A DNA stretch of 61,296 nucleotides from Selaginella moellendorffii (GCF_000143415.4 NW_003314264.1:811304-872599); one strand, 5' to 3'. Positions 21,900 to 33,743 are shown, numbered from the stretch's first letter. Translations and numbers: made by a program. Notes: a model not told the origin generated them from the letters alone.

Positions 21900-23110
21900 T
21901 CTAGCTGGGGATGTTTGTTCAATCAAGGTTTCTGTTTGTCATCGATCACCCAAAGAGATCAAGATTTTACGTGCAAATGTCAAGGAGATGTTGGAAAAGG
22001 GTATTATTCAAAAGTTATAAAATCTTTGGGAATGTGAACCTCATATTGTGATGAAGTCTGATGGGAGTATTTATTTTTGCATCGATTATCGTCCATTAAA
22101 TGAAGTGACAATCCTAAATGTGTACCCTCTTCCTCACACTACTGATCTTTTAGATCGTTTTGGGAGAAGTCGTTGGTTCACTAAGTTAAATCTTGCTTCT
22201 GGGTATTGGCAAGTACCAATGGCCGAAGATGATATTCCTAAAACTGCTTTCGTACACTATTTGGTTTGTATGAGTTCTTGATGATGTTGTTTAATTTGAA
22301 CAATGCTTTAGCAACTTTCCATCGGATGATAGACAAAGTTTTTTATGATATGCTAAAGGTGACTACTGACTTCATTATCCACTCGGAGGGGATGTGGGAG
22401 GAATATGTCCATGATGTTCATAAAGTGTTGGATTAGCTTTGGGAAGTTAGTTTAAAGCTGAAGTAGTCGAAGTGCATGTTTAGGTCCAAGGATATAACTT
22501 ATCTTAGGTATCGTATTTCTCGTGAGGGTTTGCAAATTGATCTTAACAAACTTGTATCTGTTCTAAAGTTCCCTACTCTGAAATATATAAATGATGTGCA
22601 ATACTTCCTGGGCAAGGTGCAGTATCTTGGTTGTTTTGTGGATCATCTTTCTGATCACACTACACTATTGCGAGCATTGCTAAAGTCATCAACGTTATCT
22701 TTAATATGGTCTACAGACTATGAGCAGACGTTCAAGGATCTCAAAGAACTTTTGACGACTCCTTCAGTTTTGGCATATCTTGACTATACCCAAGCTTTCA
22801 TTTTGCATATAGATGCTTTTGATCTTGGTCTTGGAAATGTGTTAATGCAAGAGAGCTTGAGTGTGCCTAGTTAACACCATCTTATTGCATATATAAACCA
22901 TACATTACAATTGAGAAACTTTATACATATCTCCATGGTTCTCGGATGTTACTAGAAGGTGATCATGTTGCTATTACTTCATTATTGAAGTGGAAGAACC
23001 TGGTTAGTCATCCTATTTAGTGGGCTTTGAAGCTTCAAATATATGATTTAGATATTATTCATCATCTGAGGTGTTCTATGGCTGATCTTTATTGATGCCC
23101 TTTCTCGAGC
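21900..23110 (+). pseudogene. Reverse transcriptase and RNase H remnant of element C1
   Basis: Pieces in several frames read as RT: MLEKGIIQKL, then SDGSIYFCIDYRPLNEVT, LLDRFGRSRWFTKLNLASGYWQ, then RYRISREGLQIDLNKL and FLGKVQYLGCFVDHL, followed by RNase H (DYTQAFILHIDAFDLGLG). The YxDD box is destroyed. Stops and frameshifts are spread along its length. Confidence 0.75.
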
Positions 23111-23399
23111 TCTTCTTCCTTCTTCACTCTCTTCTTATGTTTTTAATGAGCTTGTTGTTCCAGTATCTATGGATTTTCTAGATGAGGATTCTATGCCGTC
23201 AGCATGTTGTACTTAACGTTCAATGTCCATAAGATGTAGAGCAAGATTTATCTTCTTTTGATGAGGTTCGTGAGGCTCAAAAGATTGAGCCATGGATTCG
23301 AAAGTTTTGAGATAGATTTGAGAATCTTGCATCACTGGCTGATGATTTGCCATTCTAGCATTTACATTCTCAATATCACCTTGAAGACGCCCTTCTTTA

Positions 23400-24630
23400 T
23401 TTTGTGGGGATAGATTCTAATGATCATTTATGGGTGCCTTCAATCTTTATTCCACGGTTTTTCCATGCCTACCATGATTCTCTTGTTCTAAGCAGGCATA
23501 TGGGACATCATTATATGATCGAGAAGCTATGTAGGTGATTCTATTGGTGGAAGATGCAATGTGATGTTATCTGATATATACATAGTTGCATTTGGTGCTA
23601 AGCTTGTAATTGTGTTTGGTGTTAGGCTCTTAATACTCCCCTTCATACTGTGGAAGAATGGTTAGAGTCAATTGCAATTTCCCGTTTGTTTAAGTTGGTG
23701 GCATTTGATCTTATGGGACTTTTTCTATGATCAATTGTTGGCAATGAATATGTTATTATTGCTTCTAACTACTTAACTCATTGGGTGGAAGTTGATGCTC
23801 TTGTTAGCACCTTTGTAACTGCTGTTGGATATTTTCTCTTCAATCAAGTGGTATTCTAGCATTCTTGTCTAGAGCAGATTCTTTCGGATAATGCTCCCGC
23901 ATTTATGGCTAAGGCATATCATGTTTTGACATTTCGGTTGGGGATATGCCACACTTTCATAAGTACTTATCATCCATAGTCAGACGGTTTGGTGAAATGG
24001 CTCATTTAGACATTCAAAAGGATAATCGTAAAGTACATGAATTTTCAATATTTGGATTAGGATGGTTATTTGCCATCTTTTCAGTATACATATGTCATAA
24101 GAGTGCAGAGTTTTGTTGGTACTTCACCATATAAATTTCTATATAGTCATGATCCAATATTACTGACGGAGTTGGGTTTACCTTTGCAATTGCCACGAGC
24201 TACCGATGCTAAGTCGTGGGATTAGTATTTGATGAGCATTCTTCCACTTATTCGAGCTGAGTCCGCTGAACACCTGGGCTACATACAAGTGGGATAATAA
24301 CTGTGTTGCAACTCCCATCATTGTCCATATATGGAGTACAAAGTGGATGACTTAGTGTTAGTCTATTTTCCCCATCTTAAGGTATATGGTTTATCTAAAG
24401 GGCTCCTTGCTCAATGGAAAGGACCATATCAAGTGTTTTGGCAAGTTGGACCGCAAGTTTATAAGGTTTGGAATGACATCCAATAGGCCGATTCTCCAGA
24501 AATTGTGCATGTGTAGCAATTGAAACACTTAATACAAAGGGATCAAGAACAACTGATACCACTTATAGATCCACCAATGCCTCCTCCTGATGTTCCTCCA
24601 GATCCCGGCCCATCTATGAGAGAATCATGA
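23400..24630 (+). pseudogene. Integrase remnant of element C1
   Basis: Readable pieces are SRHMGHHYMIEKL (zinc module), LFKLVAFDLMG (first Asp block), QILSDNAPAFMAKAYH (second Asp block), TYHP.SDGLVK (third block) and VDDLVLVYFPHLK...LLAQWKGPYQVF (C-terminal module). Several stops interrupt it. There is no insertion between YHP and SDG or before KGPY, the two places where chromovirus A carries introns. No chromodomain was seen. Confidence 0.7.
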
Positions 24631-24984
24631 TAGTCTTCCATTATTCTAAAAGGAGGGGATGATGTGAGGTCTAAATATACAGATACAATGTTATATACTA
24701 ATATTAGTGTAGTGGGATTTTGGTAGCTGTCGAAATTGTTTCAATCTGGACTATTTGCTTTTGTATATAAGCTAGGGTTTTTGGGATAATTGATATGCAT
24801 ATTTTCCATATTCCCTATCCATATTCATGCACTCACAAATATAGTTTATATTGAGAAGGAAATATCTTAATCTTGATGGCTATAAAGAAGAGGAAGTCCT
24901 TATAAATCTAAAATAATATTATTATAGCCTTGAAATAAAATAAATTATAACCCAACCCTCACTTTATAGACCCCTTAAAAATTA

Positions 24985-26402
24985 TGACATTTATAAGACC
25001 TAACCCTCAATTTACTTGCTAGCTTTTTCAATTTCTTCTCTTTTGTTTTTTTTTTCATTCATCTTTATAGCAAAGTAGTAGCCTTTTCCTTTTTGGGCAT
25101 ATGAACTTCATCTTGTGATAAAATATGATAGGAGTATTCATTGTTGCATTGATTACTATCCATTAAATAAGGTGATCATAGATGTGTACCTCTTCCTCAC
25201 ACTATTGATATTTAGATCATTTAGGGAGAAATCATTAATTCACTAAGTTAGATCTTGCTTCAGGGGCTAATGACTGAGGAAGATGTTCACAAAATTTCTT
25301 TTTGTACACCATTTAACTTATATAAGTTTTTGGTGATACCATTCAATTTGAATAATGCTTTAGTGACTTTCTAACGGATGATGGATGAGGTTCTCTTTGA
25401 TATGCTGAATGTGATTGCTAACTTTATTAATGATGTCTTGATTCACTTAAAAGGAACGTAGGAGGAGCACATCCATGATATTCATAAGGTGTTTGGATTG
25501 ACTATGGGAAGTTGATTTAAAGCTAAAGCAGTTAAAGTGTGTGTTTGGGTCTAAGGATATAATATTTTAGGTACTATATTTCTCATAAAGATTTATAAGT
25601 TAATCTTGAAAAACTTATAGCTATTCTAAAGTTACTTACTCCAAAGTTTATGAATGATGTGCAATACTTCTTAAGCAAGAGGCAATATTTTGATTGTTTT
25701 GTTAATCATCTTTATGATTATTGCGAGCATTGTTAAAGTCATCAACATCGTATTTCATCTAATTTGTAAATTGTGAGCTAGCATTTATGGATCTTAAAGA
25801 GTTGTTAATGACTCCTCCAGTTTTGGGATATCCTGACTACACACAACCTTTCATTTTACACATGGATGCTTTTGATATCGATCTCAGAGGTGTGCTAATA
25901 CAAGAGAGTCTAAGTGTGCTTAGTCAATGCTATCCTATTGTATACATCAATTATACATTACAACTAACAGAGATAAGTTACTCTACAATAGAGAATGAGT
26001 GTTTAGCAATAATTTGGGGTTTTAAGAAGCTTCTTGCATATTTGCATGGTTCTCAAACATTATTAAAAGGTGATTATGTTGCACTTATGTTGTTATTGAA
26101 GCAGAAAAACTTTGCTGATCCTATTTAATGGGCCATGAAGCTTCAAATATATAATTTCAAGATTGTTTATCGTTTAAGAAGTTCTATAGCTAATGCTAAT
26201 GCCCTTTTTCTCCCTTCTTCAGTCCCCTCTTTTATTCATGACGAGCATTAGTGGATTTTCTAAACAAAGATTTTGTGCCTTCAGTAGTTGTTGCATATAA
26301 TATTTAGTGTTCATAAGGTGCAAAGCAAGATTTATTTTCTCTTAATAAGGTTTATGAGACTCAAAAGGTTAAGTTGTGGATTTGAAGGCTTCGTATTACG
26401 AA
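24985..26402 (+). pseudogene. Element C2: internally deleted second C-family copy
   Basis: About 25030-25090 matches the leader of C1 (18570-18625) and is joined directly at about 25095 to RT sequence matching C1 22030 onward, so gag and protease are deleted. RT and RNase H follow (best frame 25787-26128, DLKELLMTPPVLGYPDYTQPFILHMDAFD and TIENECLAIIWGFKKLLAYLHG). The copy ends at about 26402, where the LTR of element D1 begins. Confidence 0.75.
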
Positions 26403-27157
26403 TGTGACTTTGGGTATTGAAATTTACCTGTTGGTTAGTCTTTTCGGATATTTTTTCCTTACTGCCATAATAGTAGGAGGTTAGTATTGCTGGACCCGTT
26501 ATTAATTCCCACTTGAGCTAGTTGAGAAATTGGTTAATAGCCATGCACTTAAATTGGATAAACATAAAGTAGGAATACTATGTATTTCTTGCGGAGCATA
26601 CTCGGATTGGTTTGAGAAACTTGTGTCATTGACTTGCACTTGCTAGTATCAAGAACCCCCACAATATTGAAATTGATTTCTTAATATTCACCAAATGATA
26701 GTTTATTGTGTTTGCCAAACACCCTTACTATCATACCCTTTTGTTGGTCTCGTTCCAATCCTAATTACTATTTACGGAAAGTGTTTAGATTTGCTTATAT
26801 AGGGGGTTCCAAACGTATAGTAGGGATAGTGGGTAGGTCGGGCATGGCTGACCAACCTAAGGTATAGTCTAGCTTCTATTTGTATGCTTGTCCTTGTTCT
26901 GCATTTGTTTGGGTTTAAGTCCAAGTTCCATACCATGCTAGTTGGTGGAATGCCCATATCCTCACATTAGGCCATTAATAGCACTAGACTCTGTTTGGCT
27001 CTATTTTACATGTTGGTTTTAGCATTGGGATGTTAGATATTCTAGGACTATTCTAAGTCACTCTATGCTCTTGTTCCTTTGCTCTTTGGGCTATATGCTT
27101 GAGAGCTGCTCCATGTTCCAGTTCCATCACTCCTTAGCTCCATGCTTAGGAGTTTGG

Positions 27158-28627
27158 TGTAAGCCACAAATTTTTCCCTTTCAATTTGCCAGTTTACCTT
27201 GTTAACATTGCATTGGCCTTAGTTAAGTTCCCTCGCCAAGGTTTTCGCCTATTGTACCAGCTCTTACTTGATCCTACTTGGTTTTAGCTACTCACTGCAG
27301 AAGTAATGAAACATTAGCCATCCATCTACGGAATCCCAAATCTCTCCCAATTCCCTTTCCTGGGTTAGACTGGATTTAAAATTTAGCTACACTCCCCACA
27401 AGCACAAGCAACCAAGCACACCAAGCCTCCAAGTTTCTAACATCCCTTGGTACAACAAAACTTGATCATAGGACCCTCTAAATCCCAAGCCTTGGGTGCA
27501 ACACTTGCTCTGGGGCACCGGAGGGAAACACCATGGTTTAACGGCCTGGTATGGGTACCTTTACTCCCCCACTTCCATCCCGAAGGGGAGGCCCAAGCCC
27601 CTAAGAAGTGGCAAGGACCAATGAGCCACAAGATACTTAAGTGGGGCACCACTCCACATAAGCCGGGAGCACCACAGTCAGTTTCCCTTTCGGGAGTGGG
27701 AGCTGCTCATGAGCACTTCCTTGGGTGGCCCCTTTAGCACCACCCAAGTCCATGCTCACTCCGACCCAAGGCCCTTAAGCCCCAGTTTCAACCTCAAGTC
27801 AATTTGTAAGTACCACTAGAGAGTTCTTTCAGACTGATTCCTGACCCTNNNNNNNNNNNNNNNNNNNNNNNNNNNNNNNNNNNNNNNNNNNNNNNNNNNN
27901 NNNNNNNNNNNNNNNNNNNNNNNNNNNNNNNNNNNNNNNNNNNNNNNNNNNNNNNNNNNNNNNNNNNNNNNNNNNNNNNNNNNNNNNNNNNNNNNNNNNN
28001 NNNNNNNNNNNNNNNNNNNNNNNNNNNNNNNNNNNNNNNNNNNNNNNNNNNNNNNNNNNNNNNNNNNNNNNNNNNNNNNNNNNNNNNNNNNNNNNCCCCC
28101 CCCCCCCCCCCCCCCTTGAGAGACACACGCTTTGGGCTTTCACCCCACGACCTGTATTAGTATTCGGATTTGGGCTTTCACCCCACAACCTGTATTAGTA
28201 TTCGGCCTTGGTCTCGGACTCGATTTTAGACTTGATCTCGGACTTAACCTTGGACTCAACCTTGGACTTGATCTTGGACCCGACCTCTGACTCGACCTTA
28301 GACTCTGTCTCAGACTTGACCTTAGACTCTGTCTTGAACTCGACCTTGGACTCGATCTCGGACTCTGTCTCAGACTCGATCTTGGACTCGGTCTCAGACC
28401 CGATCTCGAATCTCGGACTCTGTCTCGAACTCGGTCTCAAACTCAATCTTGAACTCAGTCTTGGAGTTGGCCTCAAATTCAATCCTGGACTCTATCTCAA
28501 ACTCAGTCTTAGAGTCGGTCTTGGACTCGATCTCATACTCAATCCTAATCAATGAACTCTTTATCATTTCGGTCGTGCTTTCAGGGATCCTTTAGCCTAT
28601 GACACCTTGGGGAGTTGGTTCCTTACA
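27158..28627 (-). mobile_element. Solo LTR of chromovirus family A, inserted in D1 LTR
   Basis: On the minus strand the unit starts TGTAAGGAACC (28627) and ends GGCTTACA (27158), matching the chromovirus A LTR along its length, including the minisatellite (28200-28550). It is flanked by a perfect TTTGG duplication (27153-27157 and 28628-28632). The paralogous D2 LTR at about 59300-59350 lacks the insertion. It contains an assembly gap at 27849-28095 next to a run of 20 C. A 40-bp block around 28125-28205 is duplicated ('gggctttcaccccac' twice). Confidence 0.93.
27849..28095. other. Assembly gap (247 N)
   Basis: The gap abuts 20 consecutive C (28096-28115), equivalent to the G run in intact A LTRs. 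In those LTRs only about 35-40 nt separate the G run from the sequence flanking the gap on the other side, so the true missing sequence is probably much shorter than 247 nt. Confidence 0.9.
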
Positions 28628-28791
28628 TTTGGCTCCATACCTTCATTCAATGGCCCAAGGCCTTGAAACTTGGGTTCCACTCTATTGTCCTTTGGACACG
28701 TGGTATATGGCATATGGCACATAAATTGTTTAGGTTCCCTTTCATGGTTATCCTATATAGAATAAAAGGTGAAAACCATGTGCGCTACATT

Positions 28792-28802
28792 TGGTATCAG
28801 AG
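28792..28802 (+). promoter_or_regulatory. Primer-binding site of element D1
   Basis: TGGTATCAGAG lies two bases after the LTR end (CTACA at 28785-28789 then TT), an exact match to the first eleven bases of the plant initiator-Met PBS. In D2 the corresponding site (about 59632) is degraded. Confidence 0.75.
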
Positions 28803-31759
28803 GATGAGTCTCAACGAGTACCATCCAATGACATTGGGCAAGTAGTTTCATTGCATACGCAGATAAAAATGATGATCCAAGTGGGTACATGTTTGGGTGT
28901 TAAGACTTCGCATTCATTCCTTGGGTATGGATTTTAGTTACCTTTTTGTACCATATTATATGAGCTTGCTTTTGGGCTCATAAGATGGATTGAGATGTTC
29001 TGTTTGCATGAGTTTGCACTTGGGTTTATGAGTGAGGCATATTAACAATTGAAAGTTACACTTTGAGTTGGCAAGCTGGATTTGGGGTGTACCATTTTAC
29101 ACGAGTTTGCGCTTGGGCTCGTGAGTGAGGCACATTAGTAACTCAAGCTTACACTTTGAGTTGGTAGGATTAATGTTAGCATATCGGGGGTTCATGAGTG
29201 GTTCCATATACCATGGGTAAAAGTAAACCTCTCTAGATTTGTTATGAGTGGCAAATAGGCTAGTTCGTAGTTATTTAGCATGGCATTAGTGGATCCAGAT
29301 CCTTCCTATGCATGATTATAAATGGATCAATCAAGACTGTAGGAATTAATTTATTGGTTCAAATAGTCATTGCTGCACTCTTTCATAAATTTTTCTTAGA
29401 TTGAGCTGAAGGCAGTGCAAATGCAAACTTGAGGTTTAGTCAAAGATGAGGCCGAAAAAAAAGTCCTCAGGGACAAAGGAATGAACACATAAAATCATTT
29501 TTTCTTCTTGGAGAAATGATTTGTAACGAAGTGTTGTGTTCATATTACACTATCAAGAGTCCCTATCTTGATGCATGTTGGTTATAATGGTCTTACAAAT
29601 GGTGAGTCATAAGATGGATAATAGTGAAGCGTTTAACCATTTTGTCTAGGCTTACTATGAAGACTTGGGTTACAATGTTTAATTCTTTTTCAAGGAACCT
29701 AGCTATTAATCCTTGAGTACTTGGTGTTGGATTAGTTTTGAATTTAGTCAGAAAGAGAGTGGCATAAACTTGTTTGTGTTGTGAATAAAAGTTAGTGGTG
29801 TTGAATGTTATATATCTCTATTGGTGGGGTGTGGCATTTATGTTACATTTTATCGAATCAAGTTGTCACTTGATACTCATGTAAACCTTTGTAGTAATAA
29901 TATAAGTTTTCTTGTGGTGTTGCTTGATTGAAGATCAAGTCATTGTGATACTTATATCATATCCATGTGGTCGCGAACAATGTGTTTACGAAATTGCTTG
30001 GTCAAACGATGATCAACCCCAAAGTAGTTGATAGTGAAGCTAGCTTATTTGCACATAATAACAATGAAGTATCTTTGACTAAATTCTCAATGGTGATCCA
30101 TTATGTTAAAATTAAGTTGGTGCCTTGGTTCCTTGAGGGTTACTAATTAGGTGTTAGAAAGGGTTATAGAATTCATTTGTTATAGCTTGTTGGTGAATCT
30201 GTTGCATTTGGAGTAGATTATTGGATGGTGAAAGTGTGAAGTTCCTCGAGGCATTAGCATTGCTAACACTTGTATTTCAAGTGGTGAGGAATTTTCCTTA
30301 AACTTTAATTTTCTATATCATTTTTTTGTTAATGTTTTGGCTTCACATTGGATCTTAAAAGTGGTTGAAGAAGAGTGTTAGTGCAATATAGATATTTGAA
30401 GATATAGTCTTTGTGATCAAGCCTTCGATGTTTATTTTGCATTTTGCAAATATCATTGTTAAATGTTAGAAATGTGGGCAAGATGTTTGCTGCTTAGATA
30501 TATTATTGGGTCATGAGAATTTATGTTGAGGTAAACCTATGTGAAGTTGTTAGTAGGAGGAAGTTGGTTGAGTCTTGAAAGTTTACATTCCTGGACTGAG
30601 AATCATTCTTTCTCTAGGATGGAAATTTTTTATAAAATTTCTTAGACTTATCCAATGGCTGATCTATTGATTATTTTACTCAAAAACCATTTCATTTTCG
30701 TAAGTCAATACAAACTAGTGAAGGTTGGAGTTAACTTCAGTTAGCTTAAACCTTAGTAAGTAGTTTATATAATGCAACCTAAAAGGGATGCTAACTTTTG
30801 GGGCTAAGGCAATTGAGTTGGATAGAGTTTGGAGTTGGTTTAGAAAAATAGCTGTTGCGCTTTTCTAGAAAGATGACCTTTAAGCCTTTTTTTTTGTAAC
30901 ATTGTGCTTAGTGGCAAGCTGCACCTTGCATTTCATTAAACTTTATGAGAGTAGTGAGCTCTTATTGATCCTGATTTAGTCTTGGTAGTCTTGCACCTTG
31001 ACTGAGTATGGTGATATCCAACTTAGTTGTTTGAGGTTGAAATGTTGGTACCTATATTATAGCCTTGTTTATCAAGAGGTTGTTTACTAATATGAGTCCA
31101 TCTCATGGTCTTCACTTTAATTTTGACTAAGTGTTAATCAAGTATAGGTAGCCTCCTTAAGGCATGCTTAGAGCTATTAGCTAAATATGTTGGTAAACTT
31201 ATTGCGGTTGAGTTGGATTCGAGTGGTTATTTAGTTCATACTTGTCTATGAACCTTTATCTCAACATTCATATTGGACAAATATAGGACTTAATGACATA
31301 AATTTAGTCTTTGGGTTTTGTGAAAGGAAGTTGAAAAGTGATTGTTGGTTGCTTTATAACTAGTGATTGCTTATAGACTTCGTCGAGAACTATTAACACT
31401 TGTTTCGTTCGATGATAGTGATAAGTTTACTTTACTGAAGGGTATTGCAAAGGATCATATTATAGGTTTGCATGGTTTTTCCATGTTAGCATACTGATTC
31501 TACCTTTGTCGATATTATTTGATTGCATTTAATTTATGGTATTAGATTTCATTGAATCTTGGACATAGTGAATCACTCCTTGATGAAGTGTTATCTATAA
31601 TTAAATATTGTTAAAGGATTGGTCTCGGATACTAAGTATAGTATCTTTAACTTTGGTTAACTTAGTTGTTAAAGAGTTTTGAATGGTGATTTACTCTTGC
31701 TTTCTATTAGCTTTGCTATGATGTTAATGGCATTGAAGTGATGTTTTGTTATTGAACAA

Positions 31760-31990
31760 ATAACTTCACAGCTAATGTATTGTCTGAATCCCGAGTGAAA
31801 GGATCCACGAACGTGTGACTGAATTCCACTCTCAAGCTCGTCCAGTCCTCCACCGACGAAGATCCTCTATGAATGCTCTCCCACACCCGATACGCTAGAA
31901 CAGCCCCGTTGGAGTAGCCCGTGACGAGCATCGTCTCGTTTCTTCGCAGGATCACTGAGATCATCGTGGTGACTGGAGCTGTGTAGGGGC
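31760..31990 (-). pseudogene. Unidentified gene fragment
   Basis: The C-terminal half of a 157-aa minus frame reads MISVILRRNETMLVTGYSNGAVLAYRVWESIHRG and then VEDWTSLRVEFSHTF, with balanced codon use unlike the AT-rich surroundings. GYSNG resembles a GxSxG nucleophile elbow, but one motif is not enough to assign a hydrolase; a beta-propeller repeat is another possibility. The upstream half of this frame is antisense to the dirigent pseudogene, so the fragment is joined to it at about 31990. Confidence 0.35.
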
Positions 31991-31997
31991 TGGAGTG

Positions 31998-32382
31998 ATC
32001 CTGCCTCCTCGTAACAACGAAACGTTGTTTGGTCAGGTTGCCATTTTTTATGACAAGCTGACTACGGAGTCCTCGATCAACTCCAAGCCTGTGGGAAGAG
32101 CCAAGGGTTTTCTGGTGATAGATTCGCTGGGCAAAAGCAGCTTTCTCCAGATCATGATGGAGCTGGAAGGGCGGAAAGGTACAATAGTGCTCCATGGTCA
32201 GAACCCCTTCACTGAGTCGCAAAGGGAAATAGCCGTTGTTGGGGGCACATGAGAGTTCAGAAACGTTCAGGGTTACGCATTAACGAGCACAACTGGAGCT
32301 GAACCTAGTGGGCTTATTGCAATCGACGAAGTTCATCTGGTGAGGCTCTGGAAATGCATCTGGAAATGCTTCAAGCCATAAA
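31998..32382 (+). pseudogene. Dirigent pseudogene, 5'-truncated
   Basis: It is a close copy of residues ~55-178 of the dirigent gene at 33836-34372 (LPPRNNETLFGQV..., VGRAKGFLVIDSL, EGRKGTIVLHGQNPF, EIAVVGGT). The signal peptide and first strand are missing. TGA at 32250-32252 replaces the Gly codon in GGTGEF. Near the end a 12-nt unit is duplicated (tggaaatgcatc/tggaaatgcttc). The 3' flank also matches for about 20 nt beyond the stop. It is a partial duplication 1.8 kb upstream of its parent. Confidence 0.9.
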
Positions 32383-32600
32383 ACTCATATTTTACTATTT
32401 CATTTTGTAAACTCAGAACCCTAGACCATTAAAAAATGAATATGCTTTATTTAATTATACATCTTAACCTATTACCCACACTCTCAGTCACTCAAAATTT
32501 CTGAGACCTGATCCGCGCAATTAAAATCACTCGGCGAGTGCACCAGGAGGGCCACTACCGCTAATCTGTTCATAACATGACTTAATTCATTAGAAACTAC

Positions 32601-33703
32601 CTGAAGATTCTTGGTTGCCGGTTCTACTAGATCCCTGATTTGTTCGTTGTAAATCTGCATTGATATTGCACTTCCTGCCGGCTGGAGGTGCGTTGTTTCT
32701 GTGGAAGTACGTCAATTTTAATTGCTACAAGTAGTTATGGTCGACAGTCTTTACTTGTTCAATCCGCAGGAAGAGCGCCTTGAAGAATCTGGGTGCAATC
32801 CCAGCCTCATCACTCAGGGAACCTGATTTAGGAATGCTTCCCCACATTGTGTAAGTTTTCCCGCTTCCCGTCTGCAAGAGATGAAAATGCTCATATTTTA
32901 TGATCCAGGTTGCGAGTCTGAAATACCTGACCGAAGGCGAACATAGAGCAATTAAAGCCATCCAGACAGTGCGCCACCATAGGCGAGCCTACCACGAAAA
33001 CATGTTGCTATAGAGCCATGGTTCATACAATTCGCTAAATGTGCTTGCTTGCCTGTGTTGAGTTTTCCCCAGCAACTCCATCGCACGTGAATTGCTGATG
33101 CTCCAGCGTAACAGAATTTGAGGATACTACAAACAAGCTTCTGGCTGCTGCTTCTTCCTGCTCTTTGCTGATCAATGGCCTTACTCTCAGGACAACCTAA
33201 AGAAAAAAGATAGAATAACATCAACAGAAAAACAGAGAACACAACCTTACCTTCACTCCTGTGTCTGTCTCAAGCGGCAGACGGTCCCAATCGAGCTTGC
33301 ACCTGAGATGACGATCTTGACCTTCCTGCACCTCATTCAACCTACATTTTGCCAAAGGCACCCGCATAGGGCTGCAACACTTGCTGCTACTGCACCTGGA
33401 CAAGGAAGAAGAAGAGGAACAAGAAAAAGAAGAAGCCAAGGGAGGCATATTTTCATCATTCTGTTGCCTCCAGTTCTTGCGCACAGGAGCCTGTGCTCTC
33501 ATCCCGCTCGCTTCGATCAAAGCTCCAGTGAAATCCTCCTGCTGCTGCGTTGGAAGCAATCTTGGAGCCGAAGCTTGACATGTTCTAGGTATATTCTTCC
33601 GTTGGGAATGGTCCTCCCCATGGTGCCTTATTCCACCATGTATATAGTATATTCCGCCGTGGTAGAATATGCTATTGTGGTGGTGACGTGCATATTCTAC
33701 CAT
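32601..33703 (-). pseudogene. Kinesin motor N-terminus (kinesin-12-like), broken
   Basis: Five exon-like segments read on the minus strand. 33703-33251 is a low-complexity N-terminus with NDENMPPLASSF and DTGVK. 33196-33053 has VVLRVRPLISKEQEEAAA. About 33000-32927 has VAHCLDGFNCSMFAFGQ. 32871-32755 has the P-loop TGSGKTYTMWG and GIAPRFFKALFLRI. 32698-32601 has IYNEQIRDLVEPATKNLQ. These are successive pieces of a kinesin motor with short GT-AG introns and, at 33052, a GC-AG type donor. Frames do not connect across exons 2-3 and 4-5, and nothing recognisable of the switch I/II or later motor follows. The kinesin-12 (PAKRP1-like) label rests on the MWG after the P-loop and the N-terminal ENMPP motif and is tentative. 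Confidence 0.75.
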
Positions 33704-33736
33704 ATACCTTGCCCGATTGATGTTCGAACGTGAACT

Positions 33737-33743
33737 TATAAAA
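33737..33743 (+). promoter_or_regulatory. TATA box of the dirigent gene
   Basis: TATAAAA lies 93 nt upstream of the dirigent ATG, a normal plant spacing. Just upstream, 33640-33710 contains repeated, partly inverted TATTCYACCA / TGGTAGAATA blocks that could form hairpins or serve as operator-like sites; their role is unknown. Confidence 0.6.

Larger units (their letters stand above)
18213..24837 (+). mobile_element. Decayed Ty3/gypsy element C1 with both LTRs
   Basis: LTRs of about 174 bp (18213-18386 and 24663-24837) both start TGTGAGGT and share most of their sequence. The second is preceded by a purine tract, aaaaggaggggatga. Between them gag, protease, RT, RNase H and integrase remnants occur in gypsy order with many stops. 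AATA flanks both ends, a possible short target duplication. A solo LTR (B) is inserted in the start of gag at 18757-20365. Unlike chromovirus A, the integrase segment here shows no interruption at the HP.SDG or KGPY sites. Confidence 0.85.
26403..31745 (+). mobile_element. LTR element D1: LTR plus non-coding internal region
   Basis: The LTR (26403-28789, about 910 bp after subtracting the nested solo LTR A) begins TGTGACTT and ends GCGCTACA. A primer-binding-site match follows at once. The internal part to about 31745 is AT-rich, with no protein domain visible in any frame. The same LTR plus internal sequence recurs at 58413-61296 (D2). It is either a non-autonomous element or decayed beyond recognition. 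No 3' LTR is seen; the copy ends against gene fragments. A ~105-bp tandem duplication lies at about 28995-29165 that is single-copy in D2 (59765-59860). Confidence 0.7.

Noticed and set aside
21615-22020. Plus ORFs rich in Phe, Leu and Ser after the C1 protease
   Set aside because: Pyrimidine-rich spacer of the decayed element; the apparent transmembrane character is compositional.
27794-28188. Two minus ORFs running through the N gap
   Set aside because: Their length comes from undetermined bases; the flanks are LTR sequence.
32990-33060. Kinesin as a functional gene with a GC-AG intron
   Set aside because: The GC-AG junction leaves exons 2 and 3 out of frame, exons 4 and 5 are also out of frame and the rest of the motor is missing, so it is listed as a pseudogene.
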